A stretch of DNA of 63,114 nucleotides from RGIG8748 sp045539515 (GTDB lineage Bacteria; Bacillota; Clostridia; UMGS1810): NCBI GenBank assembly GCA_045539515.1, contig JAZQFN010000033.1:1-63114 (forward strand). The letters run 5' to 3'. The notes under the pieces are model-generated. The model ran no database searches and had not been told where the DNA came from. It worked only from the letters and a program-made list of their open reading frames with translations. Below are positions 46,850 to 56,200 of the stretch, one piece after another (positions within the stretch are counted from its first letter, which is position 1; every line of letters begins with the position of its first letter). Made by a program: the position numbers and the translations under genes.

Positions 46850-49800
46850 CTAAGCTGCGGCATTCATATTAATACTTTCAATAACCTTTCGGATTCCTGC
46901 CCATACAGAAAGGTCTGTAAAGATTTCAACCACACTACCTTTATCTGTAAACGGCGCATCTTGTAGCACAGATAAATCCTTCATCATGCCGTTGTGAACA
47001 ATATATTCAACAATCTGATTAACAAAATATATCTGTCTGCTATCTAAATTTGTGTTGCCTAAGAATTCAGCAAAAGCTTCTTTTGCCGCATTCATATCGA
47101 GGCCTACAATTTCACGAACAAACTCGCCAAGCGGTTTTTCTCCATACTCAGCAGTATATTCCTCTCTTGTGCCAACCTCATTCCACAGAATCTTTTCAAG
47201 TTCTGACACATCATCCTTAGTCAGCGGTACATTACCTTTTAACTTCGCAATTACACTATTATCCTGATGCTGTCTTACATAATATTCCGCTTTTGCTCTG
47301 TAATTTTTAAGGTCATCGCTTTCAAGTTCAGACTCTTTCCACTCTGTAGAAAGAATATCATCACCAAAGTTGGTGTCATATCTTAAAACATGGTGTGGAA
47401 TGTACTTCATTAAATTACGAAGCGACTCACGAATGTGCTCAAAGTCATTGATTCCGCAATTATCAAGATAATCCGTATGCAATATTTTATTGATAAGTTC
47501 AGATTTTGCCGATATTTCAGGAATATTTGCAACACTTGCAATACCACTTACTTTTTTAAACAAATCACTTCTATGCCTGCCATAACCTTTTCCTGCAAGA
47601 TATGCAAGTTCAATTCCGTACATAAGTGCATCAAATCGCACAGCACTTGCTTCATCCTCGTCTGGAATAATGAGTGGTGCAAGTTCTTCTTTGATAATAA
47701 GCGTATCTTCATATGTAAGCGATACATAATTTTCTTCATTTGCATATAGTTCAACGTATTTGAGGTGTTGCTTTACAGCAAAATTCTCTTTGTTAAGTTC
47801 TCGAACTTTTGTTACCATTTCAGAAACCAAACTCTTACGGAAAGCAATTAAATCTTCTGTCTGATAAGCAATATCCTGAAGTTTAAAGATAATTTGAGAT
47901 TTCAGGTTGAATATAGCTCCCTGAAGTGCCATCTGATTTGCAGTAGGCTTTCCTTGGTTCATTCTGAAAAACTCAAAGTTTCCACAAAAATCAAAAATGT
48001 AGAATTTATTTTTATCTTCTCCATCTAAAAGGTCAGGACAAAGACGGGTACCTCTGCCAATCATCTGCCAAAACTTTGCTTTACTCATAACTTTCTTGAA
48101 GAATACAAGGTTCAAAACCTCCGGTACGTCTATACCGGTATCAAGCATATCAACAGAAATAGCAATTTGCGGAAGCTTTTTGGGGTCTGAAAATTCATCG
48201 ATCAAGTTCTGTGCATAATTGATTTTGTTGTCAATCACCTTTGCAAAACCATTCAGATGCGGGTATTCAGAATTGAAAACTTCAAGTATTTTTTCAGCAT
48301 GAAGATGGTTTTTTGCAAATATAATCGTTTTTCCGAGTTTTTCACCGTATTCAATTTTAATGCCGTCTGTCATAAGTACGTTAAGCACCTGACGAATTGT
48401 GTCACGGTTAAATATCCATTCATTCAAAGCAGAAGAGCTAATTCTTTCAGGGATTTCACCATCTTCGTCTTCAAAAAGGTTTTCGTATTCTTCTTTTTCT
48501 TCATCTGTTAATTCTTCATAAGTGATACCCTGTTCAATAAATTTAAGCTTTGATTCTACCGACATATAATCAACAAGGTAACCATCTTTAACTGCTTGTG
48601 CAAGTTCATAGCCATAGGTAGGCACACCGCTTTCGAGCTCAAAAATTTCATAAGTGTTCTTATCAATTTCATCTTTCGGTGTTGCAGTAAGACCAACAAG
48701 CGGAGCATCAAAATAGTTAAAGATATCTCTGTATTTATTATAAATTGAACGGTGCGCTTCGTCACAAATTAAAAGGTCAAAGTGACCGCTTGTGAATAGT
48801 TTTCCTTCCTCATCTTTAACTTCGTCTATGCAATTATACATAGTCTGATAGGTCGAGAACACACAATGCGCCGCAAAGTTATCTTTTTCTTCACAAAGGT
48901 TAGTAACAGATAAATCCGGCAATAGATTTACAAAAGAACGCTTTGCCTGTGTTACAAGAGATGTTCTGTCTGCCAGGAACAGAATGTTTTTAACCCATCC
49001 ATGTTCTAAGAGCACTTTGCAAAGTGCAATGACAGTTCTTGTTTTACCCGAACCTGTCGCCATAACAAGAAGTGCTTTTCTACGGTTTTTAACATCCAAG
49101 CTATCTGCAACTGCTTTGATAGCACCTTCCTGATAGTATCTTCCTGCAATATTTTTATCAACCATCACATTTTTAAGACTTGTCCTCATTCTGCGAAGGT
49201 TGAACATCTTTTCTAAATCACGCTTTGAATAAATGGTAGCAACTTTTCTTTCGGGATATTGGCCATCATCAATTCTTGTTTCAAAACCATTGGTGAGGAA
49301 TATAACAGGACGTCTGCCGTACTGTTTTTCTAAAATATCTGCATAAAGTTTTGCCTGCTGTCTGCCAACTGCTACATCTTTACAAGTGCGTTTTGCTTCA
49401 ATAACTGCAAGCGGTTTGTGTGTATCGTCATATAATACATAATCTGCATAGCCAACTTCAGATTTGTTGGGCATCCCCGGAAATTCAACTTCATTTATCC
49501 AGTTTGTATTTTCCGTCCAGCCTGCCTCTTGAAGCATAGTATCTATGTATATTTTTCTTGTCTTAAACTCAGATAAATCAAGAGGTTTTGAAACATAAGT
49601 CTGTTGTTGCTCGGCTCGACGTGCGGTAAGCTCGTCTTTAAGTGCCTTATTTTCAGCCATAAGACTTTCAAGGTCAACGGTCTTGTCTGTAACAAATGAC
49701 AGGGCTTCTTCTGTGGTAAGTTCCAAAAGGCTTGCATCAAACTGACCTTCCACATAATCCTTTCCATAGCAATACGCTACATAGTCAAGGAAATAATATA

Positions 49801-50140
49801 GATTTTCAATGCAAAGCTTCGCTTGCTCCATAGATATTTTCTTTCCACCATGGGCTGCAATATTACCGGCTTTGCGGATGAAATCCATTCTTCTGTATAT
49901 GTCATTACCTACAACATCACGAAATTCTTCACTACTCATCAGAGTAATAAGAGTGGTGTCATAGGGCATTTCCAAATCATTGTCAACGGAATACATCCAC
50001 TTCACCGCAAACTCCATCGCTCTGCGACAATTTAGCACAGATGCTGCCACATCAATATTCAAAATCTTTTCGGCAGAAATAGCCACATCTGCAAATGTGG
50101 CAAATTGCGGGTCAGATTTTAAAAAGTCAAAGTTTGTCAT
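46850..50140 (-). CDS. hsdR: Type I restriction enzyme subunit R
   Basis: The 1096-residue motor-nuclease begins with a DUF4145-like helical domain (residues ~20-120, VAASVLNCRRAMEFAVKWMY). Then comes a PD-(D/E)xK nuclease domain (D233 and E248-A-K250 in YADYVLYDDT and LAVIEAKRT), a coiled linker, and a superfamily-2 helicase with Walker A ATGSGKTRT (361-369), a DEAH box in LLICDEAHRS, and a late GRGTRLCPDL motif. It is the last gene of the RM operon, with its ATG 12 bases after the 45-residue ORF. All activity motifs look intact. Confidence 0.95.
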   Translation of the reverse strand: MTNFDFLKSDPQFATFADVAISAEKILNIDVAASVLNCRRAMEFAVKWMYSVDNDLEMPYDTTLITLMSSEEFRDVVGNDIYRRMDFIRKAGNIAAHGGKKISMEQAKLCIENLYYFLDYVAYCYGKDYVEGQFDASLLELTTEEALSFVTDKTVDLESLMAENKALKDELTARRAEQQQTYVSKPLDLSEFKTRKIYIDTMLQEAGWTENTNWINEVEFPGMPNKSEVGYADYVLYDDTHKPLAVIEAKRTCKDVAVGRQQAKLYADILEKQYGRRPVIFLTNGFETRIDDGQYPERKVATIYSKRDLEKMFNLRRMRTSLKNVMVDKNIAGRYYQEGAIKAVADSLDVKNRRKALLVMATGSGKTRTVIALCKVLLEHGWVKNILFLADRTSLVTQAKRSFVNLLPDLSVTNLCEEKDNFAAHCVFSTYQTMYNCIDEVKDEEGKLFTSGHFDLLICDEAHRSIYNKYRDIFNYFDAPLVGLTATPKDEIDKNTYEIFELESGVPTYGYELAQAVKDGYLVDYMSVESKLKFIEQGITYEELTDEEKEEYENLFEDEDGEIPERISSSALNEWIFNRDTIRQVLNVLMTDGIKIEYGEKLGKTIIFAKNHLHAEKILEVFNSEYPHLNGFAKVIDNKINYAQNLIDEFSDPKKLPQIAISVDMLDTGIDVPEVLNLVFFKKVMSKAKFWQMIGRGTRLCPDLLDGEDKNKFYIFDFCGNFEFFRMNQGKPTANQMALQGAIFNLKSQIIFKLQDIAYQTEDLIAFRKSLVSEMVTKVRELNKENFAVKQHLKYVELYANEENYVSLTYEDTLIIKEELAPLIIPDEDEASAVRFDALMYGIELAYLAGKGYGRHRSDLFKKVSGIASVANIPEISAKSELINKILHTDYLDNCGINDFEHIRESLRNLMKYIPHHVLRYDTNFGDDILSTEWKESELESDDLKNYRAKAEYYVRQHQDNSVIAKLKGNVPLTKDDVSELEKILWNEVGTREEYTAEYGEKPLGEFVREIVGLDMNAAKEAFAEFLGNTNLDSRQIYFVNQIVEYIVHNGMMKDLSVLQDAPFTDKGSVVEIFTDLSVWAGIRKVIESINMNAAA

Positions 50141-50152
50141 TTGTGGTCACCT

Positions 50153-50290
50153 CTATTTTTGGGCTTGTTTCTTAATTTCATCTACTATATGTTTGTAAAG
50201 CTCTTTTTCTACTTCCGTAAGATACGGATTTGAATGTATCTTCATTTTATTTAAAAGTGCATGAATTTCTACCAAATCGTTTTTGTTCAT
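50153..50290 (-). CDS. Small protein inside the RM operon (45 residues)
   Basis: The ORF encodes MNKNDLVEIHALLNKMKIHS followed by NPYLTEVEKELYKHIVDEIKKQAQK, two short helices. ATG at 50290 was preferred because GGAG lies 9 bases upstream; a longer start lies directly on that site. It sits 12 bases before hsdR and about 40 bases after the 176-residue protein. It could be a translational or regulatory partner of HsdR; no family is recognised. Confidence 0.55.
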   Translation of the reverse strand: MNKNDLVEIHALLNKMKIHSNPYLTEVEKELYKHIVDEIKKQAQK

Positions 50291-50333
50291 TGTTTGCATC
50301 TCCGTCACTACTTATTAACTGCAAAATAAAAGT

Positions 50334-50864
50334 TTATCTTCTGCTTGTTTGAATGGATCTTGACACTTCTTCAATCGCATCTGCAATTCTTTCATAATCT
50401 GAACCCCAGTCTCTTCTTGAAGCGAAAAGAATATCTGTGTTGAGATTAAATTTATTCGTTTGGTTTTTTGTTTTTAATTCAACTTCAATGCATTGATCTT
50501 GTTCTATCTCGTTCTCATCCCCTAAAAGATAAACCCTGTTACAACTAATCATTTGCCTGACAGTTCCTATAGGATAATAAAAAGACTCGTTCGGCTTTAT
50601 GAAACCAATTGTCGTAATCAAAATATTTTCAACCATAACTTTAATCTCTTTTGCAACTTCATTCCCAAAATTGTAAACCTCTAAATAATACTGAAAAATA
50701 TCTTTGTCGTTTTTTTCAGGGAATACTGATATTTTACACAATAATTTTGAGGTTTTACTTGATTGTAGCTTATATGTTTTAATGGAATATTTCACAATCA
50801 ACCAAGTTAAAACTATAAATGCTATATAGTAAATGATTTCAAATATGTCTTTTATGCATTGCAT
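50334..50864 (-). CDS. Membrane-anchored protein of unknown function in the RM operon
   Basis: The 176-residue protein has one N-terminal membrane span (residues ~6-27, IFEIIYYIAFIVLTWLIVKY) and a mostly beta cytoplasmic or external domain (KISVFPEKNDKDIFQYYLEVYNFGNEVA), ending in a helix (YERIADAIEEVSRSIQ). ATG at 50864 was chosen behind AGGTG. It lies 10 bases downstream of hsdS. Its position inside a type I RM operon suggests a defence accessory role, but nothing in the sequence proves this. Confidence 0.65.
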   Translation of the reverse strand: MQCIKDIFEIIYYIAFIVLTWLIVKYSIKTYKLQSSKTSKLLCKISVFPEKNDKDIFQYYLEVYNFGNEVAKEIKVMVENILITTIGFIKPNESFYYPIGTVRQMISCNRVYLLGDENEIEQDQCIEVELKTKNQTNKFNLNTDILFASRRDWGSDYERIADAIEEVSRSIQTSRR

Positions 50865-50874
50865 ATACATTCAC

Positions 50875-51990
50875 CTACCCAAAATATTTTTGCATTAGTG
50901 CTTTTTTAAGAAGTTCTAATTTTTCAAGGCTTTTTTGTACTTCCAATTTTGATTTGTCGGTCTGTTCGACAAAAGCAATATATTCCTTCTGCAATTCTAT
51001 TGGCGAAATAATCTGCATATATGCTTTCATAATTGCAGTATTCAAATTAGGTTGAGTACCAGCCGGTGCTATTGCTCTGAAATGCTCTGTCATTTGATTC
51101 AACGCTTGCAATAAAAATACTTTATCTAATCTATTATCTATATTTTCCATCGCAAGCCAACCATCGTGAATACATCCATCAAAAGTAATTATTCTTGCAA
51201 ATCCAAGAGAAACTCCACAATTTGCAAAGATTAAACTGCCTTTTTTTACTAAACGACTCTTTTTTACACCATCTTGAATAATATGCTCCTTCGTAGAATG
51301 CAGATAGACATTATCTCCTTTTGTTGCATCTCCAATCTTAATCCAAGGAATCGTTCCACCTAAATACTGCTCGATAGGTCTTGGAGAACCACCTCTTGAA
51401 ATATCACACAGATTTCCAAGCGGCTCTATATCCCACCCTTTATCATTTACATTTATGTCACCAAACAGTTCGACAAATCGTGCCTTGACAAGCTCATCCA
51501 GTTTTTCAAGTTGATCTTTTCGCTTGTCGATTAAATCTGTTACTTTATCAAAAATTAAAGATATTTTTCGCTGCATTTCCAAAGATGGCATTGGTACATT
51601 TGTTTCTGCTAATATATTTTTACTAATTGCTTTAAAGGTGCTACCTGTACCTTTTGCGTTTAATTCGTCTACCTTTGATGAGATACAATACCACAAGTAC
51701 ATTCTATCACATACGGTTTCATCAACAGTTAATGCTGCTAGTCCTCGACCAATGCAACATTTTGTATCTGCTATATTTAATGCGCCAATTGGAGCACGCA
51801 CAGATATTAAAATATCACCCGAATTTGCGATTTTTGTGGGTTCGCTACACCATATACGTGCTTGAGGATGTTTTTTTCCAAAATCAGCATTACCTTGAAA
51901 AAAGGGGATTCCTTCTCTGTTTTCGTTATATGATGATGAATTTGGAGATTGCCCCATATTTAGTTTACATATTGAATCTAATCTTTTCAT
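50875..51990 (-). CDS. hsdS: Type I restriction specificity subunit S
   Basis: The 371-residue protein has two target-recognition domains (first ~residues 1-150, with ISVRAPIGALNIADTKCCIGRGLAAL; second ~200-350, starting GWDIEPLGNLCDISRGGSPRP) joined by conserved helices (IDKRKDQLEKLDELVKARFVELFG and the C-terminal VQKSLEKLELLKKALMQKYFG). It sets the bipartite DNA sequence methylated and cut. The ATG at 51990 overlaps the HsdM stop by one base (TGATG). Confidence 0.93.
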   Translation of the reverse strand: MKRLDSICKLNMGQSPNSSSYNENREGIPFFQGNADFGKKHPQARIWCSEPTKIANSGDILISVRAPIGALNIADTKCCIGRGLAALTVDETVCDRMYLWYCISSKVDELNAKGTGSTFKAISKNILAETNVPMPSLEMQRKISLIFDKVTDLIDKRKDQLEKLDELVKARFVELFGDINVNDKGWDIEPLGNLCDISRGGSPRPIEQYLGGTIPWIKIGDATKGDNVYLHSTKEHIIQDGVKKSRLVKKGSLIFANCGVSLGFARIITFDGCIHDGWLAMENIDNRLDKVFLLQALNQMTEHFRAIAPAGTQPNLNTAIMKAYMQIISPIELQKEYIAFVEQTDKSKLEVQKSLEKLELLKKALMQKYFG

Positions 51991-53486
51991 CACAGCATTT
52001 CCTCCAATTCTGCCAATCCTTTGGTTATTTCCATTTCAAGTTCGTGGAGGTCTGCCATAATTTCGGCTGTTGAAGGATATTCCACAGGTACATATACTGT
52101 TTCTTTATATTTATTGATTGAAAGGTCATAGTCGTTAGTTACAATATCCTGCTTGTCCACAAAGAAGCTCTGTTCTGTCTTTGCTCTGTCAGTTTCTTTA
52201 TCAAGATTATGGTATCTTTCGATAATATCAGGAATATCATTCTCGGTTACAGGCATTCTCTTATCGTCAAGAGAATATCCGTCTGCTTTCATGTCATAAA
52301 ACCACACTTTATCTGTTCCACCGTGACCTGTTTTTGTAAACACAAGAATAGCGGTAGAAACACCCGCGTAAGGTTTAAACACACCTGAAGGCATGGAAAC
52401 AACAGCCTCCAGGCGGTTATTTTCAACAATCTCCTTACGAATTGCTTTGTGGGCAGTTGACGAGCCGAAGAGCACACCATCAGGAACGATGCAGGCACAT
52501 CTGCCACCAATTTTGAGCATACGAAGGAACAGAGCGAGGAATAAAAGCTCTGTTTTCTTGGTTTTGCACATTTTAAGTAAATCGGCAGATACTATATCAT
52601 AATCAAGGCTACCTTTGAATGGTGGATTTGCCAAGATAAGCGAATACTTATCTCTGTCTGGATTCTGGTCGGATAAGCTGTCACGATATTCGATAAACGG
52701 ACTGTCAATTCCGTGTGTCATCATATTCATAGCACCGATACGAAGCATGGTTCTGTCCATATCGTAACCAAAGAACATGGAATTCATATAGTGGTCTTTT
52801 TTCTGCTTGTTGAAGAATATTTCTTCCTTGTAGTTATCTTTTAAATATTCACCGGCAGACACCAGGAATCCACTTGTACCGCAGGCGGGGTCGCAAATAA
52901 CATCATCCGGCTTTGGTTGCATCATAGCAACCATCATTTTAATAATGTGTCTTGGAGTTCTGAACTGACCATTCAAACCTGACTGTGCAATTTTATTGAG
53001 TAAGTATTCATATACATCTCCACGCACATCGGTATCCGAAGAATTTTTCATCAGCTCGTAAATATCATCAAGGCTGGTTACAACCTTATCAAGCAAAAGA
53101 GGTGTCGGTAGTTTAAAGATTGCATCGTCCATATATTTTGAATATGCGCTGTCCTTATCTGCGTGAAGGTTCTTTATAAACGGGAACACCCACTCCTGCA
53201 TAATTGTGTACATTTTGCCTGCAGGGAAGTCGCGGAATGTTGACCATTTCAGTTGATTTCCGTCAATACTGCGTTCACCTATCATAACCTCATCTGCAAA
53301 TATACTTTTGTGAGGAAGACCAAGCATGGCGCTTTCCTTTGCACGAAGATTATCCGTATCGTCAAGGTCGTGAATAAACATAAGATATGTAATCTGTTCA
53401 ATTACATCAAGGGGGTTTACAACTCCCCCGGCTGCAAATATATCCCAAAGACCATCTATTTTATTTTTAAGTTCACCTGTAATCAT
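51990..53486 (-). CDS. hsdM: Type I DNA methyltransferase subunit M
   Basis: The 498-residue N6-adenine methylase has an N-terminal helical domain, the SAM motif I DPACGTSGFL (199-208) and the catalytic NPPF (287-290). TPRHIIKMM before motif I is typical of HsdM. It methylates host DNA and forms the core complex with HsdS. It starts 3 bases after the Fic gene stop, so the two are tightly coupled. Confidence 0.96.
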   Translation of the reverse strand: MITGELKNKIDGLWDIFAAGGVVNPLDVIEQITYLMFIHDLDDTDNLRAKESAMLGLPHKSIFADEVMIGERSIDGNQLKWSTFRDFPAGKMYTIMQEWVFPFIKNLHADKDSAYSKYMDDAIFKLPTPLLLDKVVTSLDDIYELMKNSSDTDVRGDVYEYLLNKIAQSGLNGQFRTPRHIIKMMVAMMQPKPDDVICDPACGTSGFLVSAGEYLKDNYKEEIFFNKQKKDHYMNSMFFGYDMDRTMLRIGAMNMMTHGIDSPFIEYRDSLSDQNPDRDKYSLILANPPFKGSLDYDIVSADLLKMCKTKKTELLFLALFLRMLKIGGRCACIVPDGVLFGSSTAHKAIRKEIVENNRLEAVVSMPSGVFKPYAGVSTAILVFTKTGHGGTDKVWFYDMKADGYSLDDKRMPVTENDIPDIIERYHNLDKETDRAKTEQSFFVDKQDIVTNDYDLSINKYKETVYVPVEYPSTAEIMADLHELEMEITKGLAELEEML

Positions 53487-53489
53487 TTG

Positions 53490-54548
53490 TTATTCGTCCT
53501 CTCTGTTCCAAATATAAGAAGTATATCTTCCACCACTTAGTTTAATAATTTTGCCAGTCTTAACAAATTCATTAAGTGCTCTTTGCACAGTTGTTTCGCT
53601 TATGTCGGGGCATTTTTCCAATATATCCTGCTTGGTTATCTTTCCAAGGGTATCTTCAATTATTTTTGCAATTCTTTCGGGTTTGGAAAGTTTGCTTTCA
53701 ATCATTATCTGCACACGGGATGCGAACTCCCTGTGGGCTGCAAGAATAACAGAAAGCATATACTTTACAAATGGTGCATAGTCATTATTATTTTCGTGCC
53801 AACCTATGGAACTCTTTTGCAGAGCATCATAATAGCTATCTTTTGTTGTTTCTATCATTTTTTCTATACTGATGTATTTCCCAACTATATACCCACTGCG
53901 ATAAAGTAATAAAAGAGTAAGAAGTCTTGACATTCTTCCGTTTCCGTCATTAAAGGGATGTATACACAAAAAGTCAAGAATAAACATGGGTATTGCAAGA
54001 AGTGGATTGATGCTTTCCATAGCTATGGCTTCATTGAGTGCCGAGCAGAGTTTCTCCATGCTTTCGGGAACCTCCCAAGCTTCCACCGGCTGAAATCGAA
54101 CAAACTTATTGCCTTCAGAGTCCTCTTCAGCTATAACATTGTCCACATTCTTGTATTGACCGCCATAAGTTACAGTATTAAATCTATATAAATCTCTATG
54201 AAGTTGCAATATAATATTAGGCTTGAGCGGAATGCCATCATGATTAGAGTGGATTGTATTCAGAACATCCCTATATCCTGCAATTTCTTCTTCGGCCCTG
54301 TTTTTGGGATTTGTTTTAGCCAAAGCAAGTTTTTTAATTCTTTCATCAGATGTATATATACCCTCAATTTTATTGGAAGCTTCCGTACTCTGTATTTTAG
54401 CAATTTCCACAAGTCCTAAAAGTGCATCAGCACTTGATTCTATAAACAAATTTTGTTTCCCCTTGTATTCATGAATCTGCGTAAGCATTGATACAATATC
54501 CGGTGTTAAAAACTGTTCCCATTTATTCTTATAGTTATATATTCTCAT
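53490..54548 (-). CDS. Fic-domain protein with inhibitory helix and winged helix
   Basis: The 352-residue protein has the Fic active-site motif HPFNDGNGR (H197-R205), which transfers AMP or another nucleotide to proteins. The N-terminal inhibitory motif SNKIEG (S58-E62-G63) marks a class II, autoinhibited enzyme. The C-terminus carries a winged helix (ISETTVQRALNEFVKTGKIIKL, then LSGGRYTSYIW), as in regulatory Fic proteins. ATG at 54548 was chosen behind AAAGGTGAT. It is the first gene of the type I RM operon. It may regulate the operon or modify a cell target. Confidence 0.92.
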   Translation of the reverse strand: MRIYNYKNKWEQFLTPDIVSMLTQIHEYKGKQNLFIESSADALLGLVEIAKIQSTEASNKIEGIYTSDERIKKLALAKTNPKNRAEEEIAGYRDVLNTIHSNHDGIPLKPNIILQLHRDLYRFNTVTYGGQYKNVDNVIAEEDSEGNKFVRFQPVEAWEVPESMEKLCSALNEAIAMESINPLLAIPMFILDFLCIHPFNDGNGRMSRLLTLLLLYRSGYIVGKYISIEKMIETTKDSYYDALQKSSIGWHENNNDYAPFVKYMLSVILAAHREFASRVQIMIESKLSKPERIAKIIEDTLGKITKQDILEKCPDISETTVQRALNEFVKTGKIIKLSGGRYTSYIWNREDE

Positions 54549-54559
54549 AATATCACCTT

Positions 54560-54573
54560 TCAATTTAGTCATT
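54560..54573 (-). promoter_or_regulatory. Operator-like copy A before fic
   Basis: TCAATTTAGTCATT on the plus strand. The same 14 bases occur at 54627-54640 and inverted at 54649-54662. This copy covers the region just ahead of the fic ribosome site. Confidence 0.7.
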
Positions 54574-54596
54574 TACTCATATTATGTCACAATTAT

Positions 54597-54625
54597 ATTA
54601 TAGTATTTAATTTGGTAATTGTCAA
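54597..54625 (-). promoter_or_regulatory. Fully consensus promoter of the fic-hsd operon
   Basis: TTGACA (54625-54620), exactly 17 bp, then TATAAT (54602-54597) on the minus strand. Such a perfect promoter usually needs repression, and operator-like repeats flank it. Confidence 0.9.
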
Positions 54626-54626
54626 G

Positions 54627-54662
54627 TCAATTTAGTCATTTTTACATTAATGACTAAATTGA
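54627..54662. promoter_or_regulatory. Operator-like inverted pair B/C upstream of the promoter
   Basis: TCAATTTAGTCATT (54627-54640) and its exact inverse AATGACTAAATTGA (54649-54662) are separated by 8 bp, directly upstream of the -35 of the fic-hsd promoter. With copy A the promoter is bracketed. Confidence 0.8.
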
Positions 54663-54710
54663 ACATTGAGATGGTTATTATAACATCTATCCTATTTTCA
54701 AATTAAACCA

Positions 54711-54745
54711 AAACAAAAAGGAGATGCATGGTATCTGCATCTCCT
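54711..54745 (-). terminator. Terminator after the U32 protein gene
   Basis: GGAGATGCA pairs with TGCATCTCC, followed by TTTTTGTTTT on the minus strand. Confidence 0.9.
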
Positions 54746-54750
54746 GTAAA

Positions 54751-55998
54751 TTACATTTCTTCCGGTTTGTAATTTTTATTTAATGTCCTTAATATTGCAA
54801 AATCCGCCACAGGTTTTGGGAGCTTAAGCTTTACCGTCATCTGTGCATGGGGTGCACTCTCTATGAGGTTATCCCACTCATCATACATCTCGTCGGCTGT
54901 AAAGCTGAAGTTTTCTCCGCTTGGATTTAATACTTCAAGGACATCGCCTTTTTCGAATTTGTTTCTCTGCTCCAGTATTGCCTCGCCGGTGGCTTTGTCA
55001 TAGCTTTTAACCACAGCAGCAATGGTATACTCCTGAATGTATGTGTTACTTGTGTAGAGCTGATGCTTTTCCGTGGGCTTGCCGAAGTAGAAACCGTTGG
55101 TGTACTCTCTGTGGCTTACCTTGGTAAGCTCGGTTAAAATATCCTCGGAAACCTTGTAGTCCTCACCTTCTGCAAAGTATGCATCTATAGCATCACGGTA
55201 TGCTTTTACCACCGTTGCCACATAGAGCTCATTTTTAACTCTGCCCTCTATCTTAAAGCTCGTAACTCCTGCCTTAATAAGCTGGGGTATATGCTCTATC
55301 ATACAAAGGTCCTTGGAATTAAATATAAATGTGCCTCTTTCATTTTCGAATACGGGCATGTATTCGCCGGGGCGCTTTTCTTCCATAAGATAATACTTCC
55401 AGCGGCAGGGATGTGAGCAGGCACCGCGGTTTGAATCTCTGTGGGTTAAGTAGTTACTTAGTAAACATCTTCCCGAATAGGACACACACATAGCTCCGTG
55501 CACAAAGCACTCTAGCTCCATATCGGCAGGAGTCTTTTCGCGGATTGTTTCTATTTCACCGAAGGAAAGGTCACGGGCGAGTATCACCCTTTTTGCCCCA
55601 AGCTTGTACCACATATTTGCGGAAGCATAATTGGTGTTGTTTGCCTGGGTGCTTACATGTATATCAAGATTGGGTGCCACCTCACGGACAATGGAAAAAG
55701 CTCCCAGATCGGAAATAATGATGGCATCTGCACCAAGCTCGTCCACCTGCTTTACAAATTCGGGAAAGCTGTCAAGGTCGGAATTGTGGGGAATAATATT
55801 CGCGGTAATATACACCTTGGCTCCTCTTTCGTGGGCAAAGTCTATACCCTCTTTTATTTCTTCAATGGTAAAGTTCTTTGCGGCAACTCTTAAGGAAAAT
55901 GCCTCACCGCCTATATACACTGCATCTGCGCCGTACATTACAGCATATTTTAATTTTGCAAGACTCCCTGCAGGAGCCAGAAGCTCAGGTTTATTCAT
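54751..55998 (-). CDS. trhP: Peptidase U32-family protein, TrhP-like
   Basis: The 415-residue protein has the U32 N-terminus (KPELLAPAGSLAKLKYAVMYGADAVYIGG) and the cysteine-containing signature region (CVSYSGRCLLSNYLTHRDSNRG, then CSHPC). In E. coli and B. subtilis relatives (TrhP, YrrO) make 5-hydroxyuridine at tRNA position 34. The next gene upstream encodes TrmR, which methylates that product, so the assignment is supported by context. ATG at 55998 was chosen behind AAAGGAAAG. Confidence 0.85.
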   Translation of the reverse strand: MNKPELLAPAGSLAKLKYAVMYGADAVYIGGEAFSLRVAAKNFTIEEIKEGIDFAHERGAKVYITANIIPHNSDLDSFPEFVKQVDELGADAIIISDLGAFSIVREVAPNLDIHVSTQANNTNYASANMWYKLGAKRVILARDLSFGEIETIREKTPADMELECFVHGAMCVSYSGRCLLSNYLTHRDSNRGACSHPCRWKYYLMEEKRPGEYMPVFENERGTFIFNSKDLCMIEHIPQLIKAGVTSFKIEGRVKNELYVATVVKAYRDAIDAYFAEGEDYKVSEDILTELTKVSHREYTNGFYFGKPTEKHQLYTSNTYIQEYTIAAVVKSYDKATGEAILEQRNKFEKGDVLEVLNPSGENFSFTADEMYDEWDNLIESAPHAQMTVKLKLPKPVADFAILRTLNKNYKPEEM

Positions 55999-56004
55999 AA
56001 TACT

Positions 56005-56170
56005 TTCCTTTCTGTGGAGATTCTTCGCTTCGCAAGCCATCAACTGTGGCGCATCGACTTCGCACCGAGGTTGGCGCTCGTCTCTGCTACAGTTTTGCCT
56101 GAGGCAGCCTCACACCATTCAGTACGCCTTTGGCTGCTTCATGGGAGTCTGCTCTCACAATGACACCTTT
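56005..56170. repeat. Dispersed palindromic repeat between trmR and trhP
   Basis: The segment is GC-rich and non-coding. It begins GAGATTCTTCGCTTCGC and ends GGGAGTCTGCTCTCACAATGACA, the style of the TCATTGCGAG-type intergenic repeats of many bacteria. Inside, GCAGCC and GGCTGC, and AACTGT and ACAGTT, form inverted pairs. It sits inside what is otherwise a two-gene operon. Copy number cannot be seen from one window. Confidence 0.55.
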
Positions 56171-56200
56171 GTTTTTTTACTTAAGTCCTCTGTTATTTTA

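Noticed and set aside
46850..54548. Prophage or integrative element
   Set aside because: No integrase, attachment repeats or structural genes were seen; the block looks like an RM island only.
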